Of a stretch of DNA of 40,796 nt, positions 11,115 through 21,518 are shown one piece after another. Each line of letters begins with the position of its first letter. Positions within the stretch are counted from its first letter, which is position 1. Origin of the DNA: Chara braunii (taxonomy: Eukaryota; Streptophyta; Charophyceae; Charales; Characeae); NCBI GenBank assembly GCA_003427395.1, contig BFEA01001239.1, forward strand, positions 31,823 through 72,618, written 5' to 3'. The notes below the pieces were generated by a model. The model had not been told where the DNA came from, did not search any database, and was given only the letters and a program-made list of their open reading frames with translations. Both the position numbers and the translations under genes were made by a program.

Positions 11115-12912
11115 TTAAAATCTCTGCCAAGGCTGCTGGTCCCATGTCACTCCCCCATTGAATATGCCTCTGCGGGCTATCTTGCACAGGCAGATGATCA
11201 GATCGTCGGCGGACCATATGTGACTTGGTTTCACTTTGAGACTCTGCAGTTCCAAGAGGGTGTTGTGGTTGAGCCAGGTGAGTCCTGCTTCTTTGTTCTC
11301 CTCAAAGAGTACAAAAACGTCCCAATCTGCCTCTTTGTTAGGGCCCCCAGATGCAATCAAAGATGCTGTGGCCCCTGGCTCATAGTGTTCAACCACGAAG
11401 GTCCTAACTTCTTTCATTTTAAATCCCCCGAGGTCGTACTGTCGCCATCCATGAAGTGTCACCCCCCCAAAACTGGGGGTATAGTCATTATGGTCGGCTG
11501 GTGACAGCCCCAGTTCCCATTTGCCCCCCCTTTTTTCGCACCGGGATTACCAGGACTTTGCTCCCTTCTGTCAGAGCTGCATCGTGGTGTCCCTTTTCCA
11601 CCAGGTGTCTTAGTTTAAATCAGCGAGATGGTTCCAATTCCTCCTTTTCTTCGTTCGGAGGTGTTTTCCGGGCAGGTGCTTTTTCCTGATCTGGATCATG
11701 GGTCTGATGTTCTTGTTCGTTTTGGTGGGGGGGGAGAAGTTGTCCCTGCACTATGTGCCACACTCGATGCAGGATCGTCTGCCAGCTGGTGCCCTGGGGC
11801 AGCCCTTGTTCTAGGGCTTGCTTCAGTGTGTCGCTGCTATCGAGCATTGTGAACAAATGCACATATGCGTCGTCCCACCACGTCGTGGGTTGGTCTTGGT
11901 ATTGTGGGCGCAAATGATCTAAAAGCCAATCTGCCAAACCTCTAATTTTTTTCTCTGTGTCTCCTGTTGCCAGGGAGAATTCTCGCTGGTCTGTTTCTGC
12001 ATCCGACATCTCCACCTCCGGTATGGTGGGAGGGGTATCAACCTCTATGGGCTGGGGTCCGAAAGCCGGGCCCAAAGGGTCCTTCCCCTTGGTAGGGGAG
12101 AGGGTTGCCCATGGGGATTTAGGAGGGGGTGTTTCCGGTTCCTTTTTTTTTGTCCCTGTGTCTTCTTTCCTGCTCCTTGTCTGATTTCTTTCCTTTTGTG
12201 GGACTTCTATCTGTTGTCCTCCCCCTTTCCCTTGCTCCCCTCTTTTCATCTGCATGGTCCCGGTTTCGTTTTCCTTTCCATTAGTGGTCACTGTTCCATT
12301 CCCGGTGTGGAGAGGTTGAAGTTCCTGTTCTGTCTTTCCCCGGCCATGTGACCCATTTCCAGGACTGCGAATGGATTTGCAGGTGGTTTCTGGGCTGTGT
12401 TCACCTTTTGAGTTGTCACAACTTTCTGTTTTTGTCTTCCATCCTCTTGTTTGGATGGGTCTCCTTTCTGCCGCAGGGGTGTTTTTTTCTTTTTCTGTGA
12501 CACCTGTGACACCTGTTGCCACAAGCTCGACGTGTCCTCTTTCCCGACGCAATCTTGTGGTCGGGGTTCCAGAGTCTTTGTCTGTTGTCCCTGTTGGGTG
12601 GATGGGGATGGGAGTTTTTGGGGTTCGTCCATGTGCTTCTCCACTGACTGAGGGGGGGTCCAGCTAGCCGGGGGTTTGGTTTCGCGGTTTGCTGTTCATT
12701 TTCCTTCCCATTTCCATCCCCTTACCCCTCCCCCCTGCTTTTCTTCGTCGATGTAGACCCAGCCTTCGTGACCCGGGTCAACTGTTCGCCAGAGCATTCT
12801 TTTAATGGGGTCTCGCAGAAGGCGTCCCGTTGATTTGATTTTCTTCCCCGGGTGGTGAGGGCAGTCCACCTCCGCTGCTAAGTGGCCGTAAGCTTGACAT
12901 TTAAAACACCAT
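11115..12912 (-). pseudogene. LINE family 1 ORF1: zinc-knuckle RNA-binding (gag-like) protein
   Basis: At the 5' end of what survives is a zinc knuckle with the pattern C-x2-C-x4-H-x6-C (CFKC at 12897-12908, then QAYGH, then C). A basic, Pro/Lys/Thr/Gln-rich linker follows, then a more ordered C-terminal part: WLLDHLRPQYQ ... TWWDDAYVHLFTML (to 11620), then FKMKEVRTFVVEHYEPGA (to 11115). At least two frame changes (about 12300 and about 11500) and stops break it. Plant L1 ORF1 proteins usually carry an N-terminal DUF4283-like domain before the knuckle; that part is missing here. The role is binding of LINE RNA in the RNP. The N-terminal truncation coincides with the edge of the AT-rich island. 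Confidence 0.7.
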
Positions 12913-12925
12913 GGACGTGTTTTAT

Positions 12926-13833
12926 GAGCTGTATGAACTCTATTTAATCAACTTAAATGTGACAGTTTAAAAAAAGAGCGTAAAAAAGTTGCGTGTCTTG
13001 GTATTTAGAAGATCTTCGATCAAGAAACCACTGCAAGATTTGATGATTTTTTTATCTACCGGAACCAGCAAGTTATTTCGACGAACAATAAATCGGAGAC
13101 CGATTTAGTGCACAATTTTCTACACTATGTTAAAGATGAAGTTAACTTTTGTTTTCGAGTGTTTTTTCCTTACCTCATCGATCACCTCTTGTTCATTCAA
13201 ATCAATTTTGCTTCAATGTGACATTTTGGCCAAATCATGAAACCATGTTCGTTGAAACAAAAGTTACAAAACTATACATTGTCAATCGGGCGGACGTGCC
13301 GGCCCTATTGTGATTAATCGGACGCAACAACAATTCTTACAGTTGTGTCTTCCATTGACAATCTATAACGTAAGTGAGATCCACCTTCAAGTTGGGGAGT
13401 GACAACATGGAATGAGACTCTCCATTTACATAGCTGCGTGAATCGGCGTCAGAAATCGCAAAGGACCTGGTGTTTGTATGAGCACTAGAAAGACTCTCAA
13501 GGATGATTATGCGAAGTGTTTCAAGATATAAGGAATATTGTTTTTTTTATTCTTAGAACATGAACAATGGTAGGATTCCGTAGGAAGTACTAGCCTAAGG
13601 AACTTCCAAGTACGAACTATTAAATCTAAGGAAATTTAGTTCGTACGAACTAAATCTAAAATTAAATGCAACGAGGTTATCTGATTCAATGCATGGAATG
13701 CATGAAAACTCACACTTCTTGACTTACAAAACATGTTTTTCGTTTAATAAGGATGACAACTTGGGGAGAGCTTATCCAATTCCAAAGCACAAGGATGTCT
13801 GCAGGTCATGACCTATCTGTCCATCATTTTCAG

Positions 13834-13837
<4 letters not shown>
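12926..13837. other. AT-rich non-coding island
   Basis: Composition drops sharply in GC compared with both neighbours, and there is no ORF of useful size. It contains a perfect 22-bp palindrome at 13634-13655 (core TTAGTTCGTACGAACTAA) with further TTTAGTTCG/CTAAATC repeats around it. It may be flanking DNA into which the LINE inserted, or a fragment of another element. I recognise no family. Confidence 0.5.

Positions 13838-13887
<50 letters not shown>
13838..13887 (+). repeat. (CT)n microsatellite
   Basis: About 25 uninterrupted TC units. Confidence 0.95.
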
Positions 13888-13889
<2 letters not shown>

Positions 13890-14012
13890 TTCTTTTTACA
13901 GTAGTCGCTCGAATGCATGTGGCGCAGGTAACAGTCCCCATACAATCAAAATTCACAGTCCATGAATTTCAAATGTAAGGGGACCATTATGTTCCCAACA
14001 TGCATTCACAGT

Positions 14013-14154
<142 letters not shown>

Positions 14155-14513
14155 GTGGGGGCTGCCCTGAGGCAGACCCTGGACGACAGACTATGTCTCG
14201 GTTCTCCAGGCCTGAGTCAGCCTGTCAGGGCATCTGCTGAGCCGTCCAACGCGGCTGACTAGAGTGTTGTTTTGAACTCCCCCGGGTGGCCTTTCTGCTC
14301 AGTGACACCCGAGTTTCAACTGCATTTGAAACTCGGGCCTAGACTCGACTGCAGAAACCAAATTTGAAATGCATTTTCAAACTCTGACCCCGACTCCGCC
14401 CTAGTTTTCTCTTATTTATTTTAAACCACCACTACCTTTCCCCCTGTTGGGAAAACGGGAAAATACCAACAGAGCCTAGCTTCAGTGGTACACACACGAA
14501 CTGTTGCAATATG
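14155..14513. other. Non-coding stretch after the junction
   Basis: No gene seen. At about 14300-14390 it contains repeated TTTGAAACTCGGGC/GAAACTCGG and AAATTTGAAATGCATTTTCA motifs, giving weak inverted symmetry. Confidence 0.4.
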
Positions 14514-14536
14514 TTTTTTTTTTTTTTTTTTTTTTT

Positions 14537-14660
14537 AACAAACCCCTTCCGTTGCAGGTGCTGGTGATAAGAGCAGTCAGCACTAGCACCAGAGGAGAGG
14601 CTCCATCTATTGGTGGGGAGCGTCACCTGCTGGAAATCGGGTCCAGCGTCCCATGTTACA
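14537..14660 (-). repeat. Three-hairpin LINE tail, copy T2
   Basis: Read on the minus strand: GGGACGCTGGACCCGATTTC, the CTGGA/TCCAG hairpin, the GCTCC/GGAGC hairpin around CCACCAATAGAT, the GGTGCT-GTG/CAC-AGCACC hairpin, then poly(A). It is joined to LINE ORF2 sequence upstream. Confidence 0.8.
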
Positions 14661-15257
14661 AAGATGACAATTTTTTGGATAATGCTGCAACCGATGACCG
14701 TGCGTGGCTGTGGAACCTGCCAGCATTGATTGCCCTTCAGAATCAGGGGATTAACTGAGCAAGCTTGTGTGAAAGCCAAAGGTGCTTGTAAGGACCAAAA
14801 AGAGCAACCTTGATTAAGCAGCCCTGTGTAGACCTTGGAAGGCCTGCTGTCACCAATGTATCTCTTCACCCTCAGAGGGAGGGCGCCAGATGGAAAATTC
14901 GGGACTGATACAGTAAACCGACTGCTTGCTGTCGTCTGTACTTGCAATAACCCTTTCCTGATTGCACTCTAGAGACCCCCCCTTGCGCCAACTGTCCCCG
15001 CCGGCTGCATCAGTGGAGTTAGCAGGCGTGATTAGCTAGCGGGATCCTCCCCAGGGGGCTCCAGGGAGGGATTCCTCGCGTGGCCAAGAGGGACGAATAA
15101 GTCAGGGGGCATGGAGGAGGCAGGTGTCAAGTGGGGGAAGGGCAGGATACCATTTTCTCTTTCAGGCCAGGATTTCTGTCAGCGACAGGGCATGGGGGGG
15201 GAAGGGATCCGGGAAATCCGTGGGGGGCCGTAATGGGAATGAGGCCTCAATGCTAGT

Positions 15258-15710
15258 CTAGTCCTTGAGAACCAGCCTGTAGTCTCTCATTTCTTCTAAG
15301 TCCTTTGTCCCATTCTCTTGATCCCCACTCCATACTACTTTTGCAATCCAACCTTCTCTTTCCCCCCCTACCCAGTCCTTGCAAAATTCCGTTATCTTTA
15401 TCCTGACATTCTTTGTTTGTTTAAAAAGGTCCAGTTGTTTCTTTGTATCTAACCACCTACGTGTGAGTTCTAAGTGTAATTGCTGCTGGATTTGTTCTAT
15501 GATCTCCACTCCCTCTACCCGTACCTTTTCCATGGCTAGGGTGCATCTTTGCCACCAGAGTGCCCACATCACTGCCCTCCTACCTACTCTATACATGTTG
15601 TCGATGAAGGGCGTGGCAGTCCCTGCCTGGGGCCAATGTCCTTCCAGAATGGTTTGCCATGACCAGGGCCAGGGAATATCCGGTTCCATCTTCCTCCAGA
15701 TTTCAGACCC
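15258..15710 (-). pseudogene. LINE family 1 ORF2 C-terminal fragment
   Basis: It aligns with the end of the 6438-10990 protein from EIWRKM onward: PWPWSWQTIL against PWPWSWRAIL, ALWWQRCTLAMEKVRVE against GLWWQRCLLAIEGVRVE, and QIQQQLHLELTRRW against QIQQQINMEITRRW. The ORF stops at TAG after RLVLKD where the sister has TGG (RLILNDW). The frame then reads on through FPLRPPTDFPDPFPPHAL, as in the sister, to a TGA about 30 codons later. So a Trp-to-stop change shortened it. It lacks all catalytic motifs. Confidence 0.85.
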
Positions 15711-15715
15711 AAGTT

Positions 15716-17541
15716 CGAATCTAGATACAGTCAGATGCCCAGAATACCTGGGGCCAATCCACTGCAATGATGATATCTCTAGGCCGTTGCCCTTTTTAAA
15801 AAAAGGAAATTTTTTTGATATGCCCCTGAAAGATGGATTTATTTGCGGCGCGCCTCTCAAACGAAGGACTTACCCGGTCGTGCCGCTAGGGCCACCCAAC
15901 GTTCTTGCAGACCCCTGTCAATAAGGGGTGCAACTCTCCAGCATGCCCCTGTGGCCGTTGGTGGCACTTGTGGCTTTTCCCCTGGCCCTGGGAGGGGAGC
16001 TACAGGGGCATACATACTGGAAATTTGAAACCGGTACTGGTAGGGGCATACTGAACATATTTCAGGGCCGGGGTTTTAGGAAACTTCAATGGTTGTCAGA
16101 GGGGTGCGACAGGGTAAGTTGGCTGTCAGAGGGGCACACCACAAATAAATCAAACTTTCAGTGGCATATAAAACAAATCCCCTTTAAAAAAGGGAAAAAA
16201 AGAAAACGGGAAAATAATAAAATATCCTCCTACTTAAAGAACCGGTACACCACACATAGGCCCGCGGGTGTCAGCATGAAACCCGCACAGCTTTGTAGGC
16301 CACCGATTTTTTTTCCCATGGCTCTCGGCATGGCGCGGCTCCTCCGAGTTTTGCTTGTGGCGGCAAAAACTTTCTGGAAGGCTGGGGCCAGAGAAGAACA
16401 CATAGTTCCCTCTACACACTACTGCACATATCTGGCCTTCGGGCACATATATCTCACTATTATAGTTACACAGAGCACACACAGCCTTCGGGCAGACACA
16501 AAAACACGGCCCTATGGACTCGTACAAACATACATAGCCTCTGCCCACACACATATACACACAACTACGATACTGTGCTGGGGGGGTCTATCAGGTATAT
16601 GATGGGGTCTACGCATGCATGGCTTAGCTCTAGGGTAGGGTAGGGTAGGGATATAAGTTGCTCCGGCTACACCCTGAAAAGGAAAGTCTACAAGGTATGT
16701 TTCGGGCCAGATACAGTCAGAATGAGGGTGCATTGTGTTCGGGGGAAGACGGTAGTCTGAGTTCCGAGGGCGCTCAGGAGTGTGAAAGATTTCCGGGAGT
16801 ACAGGTCGGCCTGTGGGTTGGGGAGACAAACGTGCAAGCATAACTATTAAGGGGATACTGGTATGGTGATGGTCCTGAGTGCCAGTCACACTGAGGTAGG
16901 ATAGTAGGGACAGAGGGTGCGCTGGGAGTAGGTGGCCTATCCTGTCAGGACAACCATTGGTTGGCGCTACCCGCAATCACTGCGGGTCTGGTCCTTGGCC
17001 TCTACAACACCCTCGGCTTTTATGGAAAAAAGAAAATCGGAAAAAAAAAAAAAAGAGTCGGAGGCCGCGCCCAATCTCATCGGCGGCCATCGTTTCGTTT
17101 CGGCCTCCTAAGTCATTAAAAAAATATTAGCTACTCATTTGGGCCAGGCAGGGGCCCGGCTGGAGGTTAGGCCCAACCAGTACAACGGGCACAGCTTTGC
17201 ATCTCAACTGATGACAGAACTCATGACTACAGAAGAGCACTCAGCTTGCTGGGTCAAACAAGGGGCTGCGGCAAAAATGACAGAGATGTGGCAGAGGCTT
17301 GATGGACGGTGAGGAAGCAGAAATTAATGCACCTATGAGAAAGACAGAGCCCAGAACAGCGAAGCACTAAACAGGGCGGTAGGGGAACAGGACGTAGCCT
17401 AGCCTCCTGGAATCGGCCGTTTAGCTCAGGTCACAGAACCGGGTCACGGCACTGAGACAACATGACGCTGTTACCTGGGTAAATAAATCATAGTACAACA
17501 GTACGACTGTCTCCAACTCCCCCAGTACCAGCCAAGGCGAA
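15716..17541. other. Non-coding stretch
   Basis: No supported gene. ORFs here are short and lack recognisable motifs. Notable items: GGTAGGGTAGGGTAGGG at about 16635 (three to four TAGGG units, too short and not the plant TTTAGGG type); a partial copy of the GGTCATTATAGC fold-back family at about 16705-16770 (AGATACAGTC, GTTCGGGGGAAGACGGTAG); and an A tract at about 17040-17054. Confidence 0.4.
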
Positions 17542-17543
17542 TA

Positions 17544-17816
17544 ACAGCCATTTTGTCAAAACGGACATATTATATTTTTTGAACGAAATTAAAATTGAGT
17601 TTTTGGGCCGAAATTTGGTCCAAATTTTTGGCTCCTGGGGGTCGGGCGTTCCTAAAACGCCGGACCCCCTAGATGTATTTGGCCACAGCTGGAGACTAGA
17701 TACATCTAGGGGGCCGGGCCCCCAGGAGCCAAAATTTTTGACTGGATTTCGGCCCAAAAACTCAATTTTAATTTCGTTCAAAAAATATAATATGTCCGTT
17801 TTGACGAAATGGCTGT
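17544..17816. mobile_element. Palindromic MITE (273 bp) flanked by TA
   Basis: The two halves are near-perfect inverted copies: ACAGCCATTTTGTCAAAACG on the left and CGTTTTGACGAAATGGCTGT on the right. The arms extend inwards through TTGAACGAAATTAAAATTGA and GGCTCCTGGGGG to a small centre near 17680. TA lies outside each end (17542-17543, 17817-17818), as expected for a Tc1/mariner-type target duplication. Both strands give an ORF starting MNEIKIEFLGRN; that mirror symmetry is a consequence of the palindrome, not evidence of a gene. Confidence 0.75.
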
Positions 17817-18140
17817 TAATAGACTATATTGTCTCCTCCAGCGGGGTCCTGTCAAGGATGCAAGCAACTCAGGCTACTGGACATCTCGACCTGCAGAATA
17901 CTCTACCTTCACAGGAAGACCCAGTGACTTGCTATTACCAAACATCTGCATCTCAGTTCAAACATAGAACAGCAACAACAAAACTGAATTAGCTTCCAGG
18001 ATATGCATGGGGAGGGTGGACATAGCATAGAAAGGATTAACAATCAGTGTCATCTACCTGCCCAACTTGGGGTGGGAAAGTATGGTACCTCGAGACACCT
18101 ACATTTGCATATCTGATCACACAAACAACCACATTGTTCA

Positions 18141-18264
18141 GGGACGCTGGCCCCCATTTCCAGCAGGTGCCGCTCCCCACCAATAGATGGAGCCTCCCCG
18201 GCAGTGATCGTGGTGTCTGCTCTTATCAGCACCCCTACCACTGGTCCGGGTTGTTCAAAAAGGG

Positions 18265-18295
<31 letters not shown>
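18141..18295 (+). repeat. Solitary three-hairpin tail, copy T3
   Basis: GGGACGCTGGCCCCCATTTC, then CCACCAATAGATGGAGCC, then a GGTGTCTGCTCTTATCAGCACC segment, ending in a 31-base A tract (18265-18295). No LINE sequence lies upstream. It is either an extremely 5'-truncated LINE or a SINE sharing the LINE tail. Confidence 0.8.
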
Positions 18296-18297
<2 letters not shown>

Positions 18298-18299
18298 TT

Positions 18300-19146
18300 C
18301 GGGGGCCCAACATCAGCCCACATGGAAAAAGGTTGTGGTGGTTTAAAGTTTCAACCACCAGTGCTTGGACCGGCCCGGCTCAAACAGCATGAAGGCGCGG
18401 GGGACGGCAACAGGTCAAGCTCAATTCTGAACAGGATCGTGTCCAGGGGTTAAGCTCGGCTGTGCCTAACTCACTGTTAATTAAAATATGAGAAGAGGGA
18501 CTGCAGAATTACCACAGGTGACAACAGGTGACAACAGGGTGATAGGATCTGTGTTTATGAACTTGAGGGACATGGGAAATGAATGGGACTCAGAATAGGG
18601 TTTAGGGGATATGATGGCCTGATGCCAACTGACAGCTAGATACATCATGTGATGGGAAATGTCAGGGTACTTTTGATACAATAGGGTGACAGCATCTGTG
18701 GTCATAAATATGGGGGATATGTGAACAACTGGGATGGGTGGTGGTAAGGAAGGGACGGGCAGTAAGGATCTAAGGGCTCAGAAATGGGTTTGTGGGCTTA
18801 GGACGGCAAGTGACAGTCGCCACACAAATGAATAGGCGTATGACGAGACGAGGAGTTTTAGGGGAAGAAAATATAGAGTTTAAGAGGTTCAAATGGGTTA
18901 GGCATGATAAAGGGGGGCTGCTTACTAGGGCTGGGCGAATGAAAGATGGTCACTATGATGAGAAGGGGTTACTAGCAGCTCCATGGGATAACAGTGACCA
19001 GGACCAAAAAAGAAGAAAGCTCACAGCCCAAGGGAAACAACAGATGACATACTTCACATCATCAGGGAAGACATCCACAAGTGCAGTACAGTACAAGACA
19101 CAATAGATGACAAACTATGATATCCTCACTTCCTATATTGTAAATT
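18300..19146. other. Non-coding stretch
   Basis: No supported gene. The plus frame at 18792-19106 has no recognisable domain. The segment has simple GGTGACAACAGG and GATAGGATCTGTG/GACAGCATCTGTG near-repeats at about 18520-18700. Confidence 0.4.
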
Positions 19147-19285
19147 GGGACGCTGGACCCGATTTCCAGCAGGTGCAGCTCCCCACCAATAGATGGAGCC
19201 TCCCCCAAGGGTGCTAGCGGTGTCTGCACTCATCAGCACCCCTAGCAACCTGCCGGGCTGTTTCACACACACACAAAAAAAAAAA
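19147..19285 (+). repeat. Solitary three-hairpin tail, copy T4
   Basis: GGGACGCTGGACCCGATTTC through CCACCAATAGATGGAGCC to (AC)n and an A tract at 19275-19285. It has the same start point (GGGACGCTGG) as T3 and T6, which argues for a defined 5' end. Confidence 0.8.
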
Positions 19286-19387
19286 CCACCAGTGCTTGGC
19301 CCAGCTATCGATGCCGGACTGGTTTGTTTGATGTACCTATTGGAAGTCAGAGGACCCATAGTACCTGCCTAACCCGAAAGGGACCTA

Positions 19388-19475
19388 CAGTCTTCCCCCG
19401 AATACAACGCACGGTCATTATAGCCGTATTTGAGGCATCTTTCAGTCTAGATACAGCTATAATGACCGTAGGAAA
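19388..19475. repeat. Fold-back element, GGTCATTATAGC family, copy 1
   Basis: CGGTCATTATAGCCGTAT (about 19412) is answered by ATACAGCTATAATGACCG (about 19451-19468), with TCTTTCAGTCTAGA between them. The outer sequence CTACAGTCTTCCCCCGAATA recurs, inverted, at the edge of the 22045 copy and near 16740. Non-autonomous, no ORF. Confidence 0.6.
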
Positions 19476-19509
19476 GCACTGACAATCTCATCAGTAATCG
19501 GGAAGGGGT

Positions 19510-19598
19510 CTTTTTTTTTTTTTTTTTTTTTAAACACCCCTTCCAGTGTTAGTGCCGCTGATCAGAGCAGACAGCACTACCACCGGCGGAGAGGCTCC
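19510..19598 (-). repeat. Truncated three-hairpin tail, copy T5
   Basis: A T run at 19510-19531, then the third hairpin (AGTGTTAGTGCCGCTGATCA ... CAGCACTACCACC) and GAGAGGCTCC, where it ends abruptly. The adjacent AATCGGGAAGGGGTCT is itself a repeat of the sequence just before the T run (about 19497), a likely target duplication of about 16 bp. Confidence 0.65.
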
Positions 19599-20063
19599 AA
19601 ATCGGGAAGGGGTCTATGCATCCGCACATTGCAGATTTCATTCTATGACATGCCCTTAGCGCTGTGTCGCGCAGACCCGCCAGCGAAACAAAAAAAAATT
19701 GTGTTGGCTGGCGGCGTCAGCCTTTCAGGTCCGATACCCTGGGCCTCCGAAACTTTCGGGGCGTTAACAACGACACCCCGCGGCTGACATATGGGCCAAG
19801 TACTGGTGGTTTAAGGGGCAACTGATGGAATGAGATGAGGCCTGCCCCTGGTAAATTCTGAGAGATTTGACGTTTCTGCATTCAGTGGGTTTCGAGCTTG
19901 TGTCAGTTTTTAAGAGTTAATCCAGCACTACTCGGCCCAGCTATAGCTCACAGAGAACAATAGAGTAGAAACTTTTCCACTCGTATGAATTTGGGCACTT
20001 CTGTAGTGGCTCGTAGGTTTCCTAAAATTGTGGCTTGTTAACGGGCACAACTTTAGCAAGTAC
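19599..20063. other. Non-coding stretch
   Basis: No ORF or recognised repeat beyond the flanking duplication. Confidence 0.4.
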
Positions 20064-20273
20064 NNNNNNNNNNNNNNNNNNNNNNNNNNNNNNNNNNNNN
20101 NNNNNNNNNNNNNNNNNNNNNNNNNNNNNNNNNNNNNNNNNNNNNNNNNNNNNNNNNNNNNNNNNNNNNNNNNNNNNNNNNNNNNNNNNNNNNNNNNNNN
20201 NNNNNNNNNNNNNNNNNNNNNNNNNNNNNNNNNNNNNNNNNNNNNNNNNNNNNNNNNNNNNNNNNNNNNNNNN
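20064..20273. other. Assembly gap (210 N)
   Basis: An unbroken run of N. Single N bases also occur at 31312, 31313, 31317 and 31350. Confidence 1.
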
Positions 20274-20349
20274 TATTTAGGGCATACTCACACACCAGGC
20301 CCTCAAAACCGCAAAAATAGCAAAATGAACGCCCAGATCCAGTGTTCGT

Positions 20350-20585
20350 AAGCAGAGGGCTCTATCTGGCCTCTCATTTTGTGATTTTGTGATTTTGACG
20401 GCCTAGTTTGGGGTGGGCATCCCAAGGGACAACCAAGGGTTGCAGCTGGGACGATGCTGGTCGGAGCTCTATCTGGCCTCTCATTTTGTGATTTTGTGAT
20501 TTTGTGATTTTGTGATTTTGTGATTTTGAGGGCCTAGTTTGGGGTGGGTATCCCAAGGGACAACCAAGGGTTGCTGCTGGGACTA
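20350..20585 (+). repeat. Tandem duplication of a ~110-bp unit with nested 9-bp repeats
   Basis: CTCTATCTGGCCTCTCATTT, then (TTTTGTGAT)n, then GGCCTAGTTTGGGGTGGG, then GACAACCAAGGGTTGC occur twice in succession. The 9-mer array has two units in the first copy and five in the second, so the inner array expands independently of the outer duplication. Confidence 0.85.
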
Positions 20586-20877
20586 CGGAGCTGGGGCGAG
20601 TCGTGTTGTCCTATAACCCAACAGGGTGGGGGAGTGAGGTCTGGAAGAGCTCGGCAGGGAGTAAGACTGTGTTGGAAAGTTTTAGAAGGGTTTGTTAGGG
20701 ACCCTGCGGGTTGTGAGCATTCGTAGGACCTCTGTGGCAGCTTATTGCATGAGTAGTTCCTCTCCATGTTTTCTGAATCACATCGTGTTCTCAGACTGTT
20801 CTCAGCCGAAGCCGGGTAATGGCCCCAGTATCTCAAATGATCTCAAATGTTCTCAAATGATCTCCATAATTCCATAT
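20586..20877. other. Non-coding stretch
   Basis: No gene. TCTCAAATGA/TCTCAAATGT is repeated three times at about 20832-20862. Confidence 0.4.
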
Positions 20878-20962
20878 GGGACGCTGGACCCGGTTTCCAG
20901 AACGTGCTGCTCCCCACGAATAGATTGGAGCACTTGTTTTTCAAAAAAAAAAAAAAAAAAAA
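20878..20962 (+). repeat. Truncated three-hairpin tail, copy T6
   Basis: GGGACGCTGGACCCGGTTTC, then CCCACGAATAGATTGGAGC, then a jump to CACTTGTTTTTC and a 20-base A tract. The third hairpin is deleted while the two ends are kept. Confidence 0.75.
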
Positions 20963-21004
20963 GGGTGTGAGGATGCCCGTAGTTCAATAACCCAGTTGAG
21001 CAAC

Positions 21005-21110
21005 CTGCAGTGCTAGCCGTGCTGGTAAAAGCAGGCACCACTAGCACCTGGGGAGAGGCTCCATCTATTGGTGGGGAGCACCACCTGCTGGAAAACGGGT
21101 CCAGCGTCCC
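21005..21110 (-). repeat. Three-hairpin tail, copy T7 (no poly(A))
   Basis: The minus strand reads GGGACGCTGGACCCGTTTTC to GGTGCTAGTGGTG ... CTAGCACTGC. It lies head-to-tail inverted to T6 about 40 bp away. The stem keeps GTGCTAG/CTAGCAC. Confidence 0.75.
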
Positions 21111-21125
21111 ATATACAGACTGAGA

Positions 21126-21487
21126 GTTGAGCAACCTCATGCTGAGGCATCATTACCTCGTCAGCGGTGGGATTCTCTGACAGATGTCGGTGTCAGATTA
21201 TTGGTGGGGTGTTTCGTGTTCAAACCTCAAAGCTGTTTTGTTCCTTGGGCCAGTGGATGCACCTGGCCATGAATGCTCTCCGCATTCGCTTGCAAAAATG
21301 GCGAGGTGGGAGTCTACCCTGGGAGCTCCAAGGTTGTTTCCTGTCCCTCAGGGCCTTGTTGCATTACTCGCCATCCGCCACGAATTGTGGCGGATTGGTG
21401 GAGAGTGGCTGCTATGGGGTTCCCCATACGCCTACAATTAGGAGAAGTGGTAGGTAGGTAGTCTGAGGTGACATTGAGAGAAGAATA

Positions 21488-21518
<31 letters not shown>

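Larger units (their letters stand above)
5753..12925 (-). mobile_element. L1-type LINE, family 1, near full length but decayed
   Basis: Read on the minus strand, the order is an ORF1 with a CCHC zinc knuckle (from 12912), ORF2 with an APE-type endonuclease and reverse transcriptase (10990-6438), a 3'UTR with hairpins, and a poly(A) end (T run at 5753-5764 on the plus strand). It is about 7.2 kb long. The 5' end breaks off inside ORF1 at about 12925, where composition changes abruptly to AT-rich DNA, so the ORF1 N-terminus and 5'UTR are missing. A 15.2-kb sister copy and a 38.9-kb sister copy share its C-terminus and 3'UTR. No target duplication was found. Confidence 0.85.
14514..15715 (-). 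mobile_element. 5'-truncated LINE, family 1, second copy
   Basis: On the minus strand: the ORF2 C-terminal remnant (15710-15258), a 3'UTR with GTATCAGTCC...GAGATAC and CTGATTCTGAAGGGCAATC motifs, the three-hairpin tail, then poly(A) (T run 14514-14536 on plus). The 5' truncation at about 15715 is the usual outcome of incomplete target-primed reverse transcription. The 3'UTR matches the plus-strand copy at 38870-39793 in order and sequence. Confidence 0.8.

Noticed and set aside
16630-16650. TAGGG repeats as an interstitial telomere
   Set aside because: Only three to four units, and not the TTTAGGG plant-type repeat; too short to mean anything.
17488-17992. Two ORFs on opposite strands both starting MNEIKIEFLGRN
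   Set aside because: They are mirror readings of the palindromic MITE arms, not two homologous genes.
20028-20351. ORFs across the N gap
   Set aside because: The sequence is unknown for 210 bases, so the frames are meaningless.
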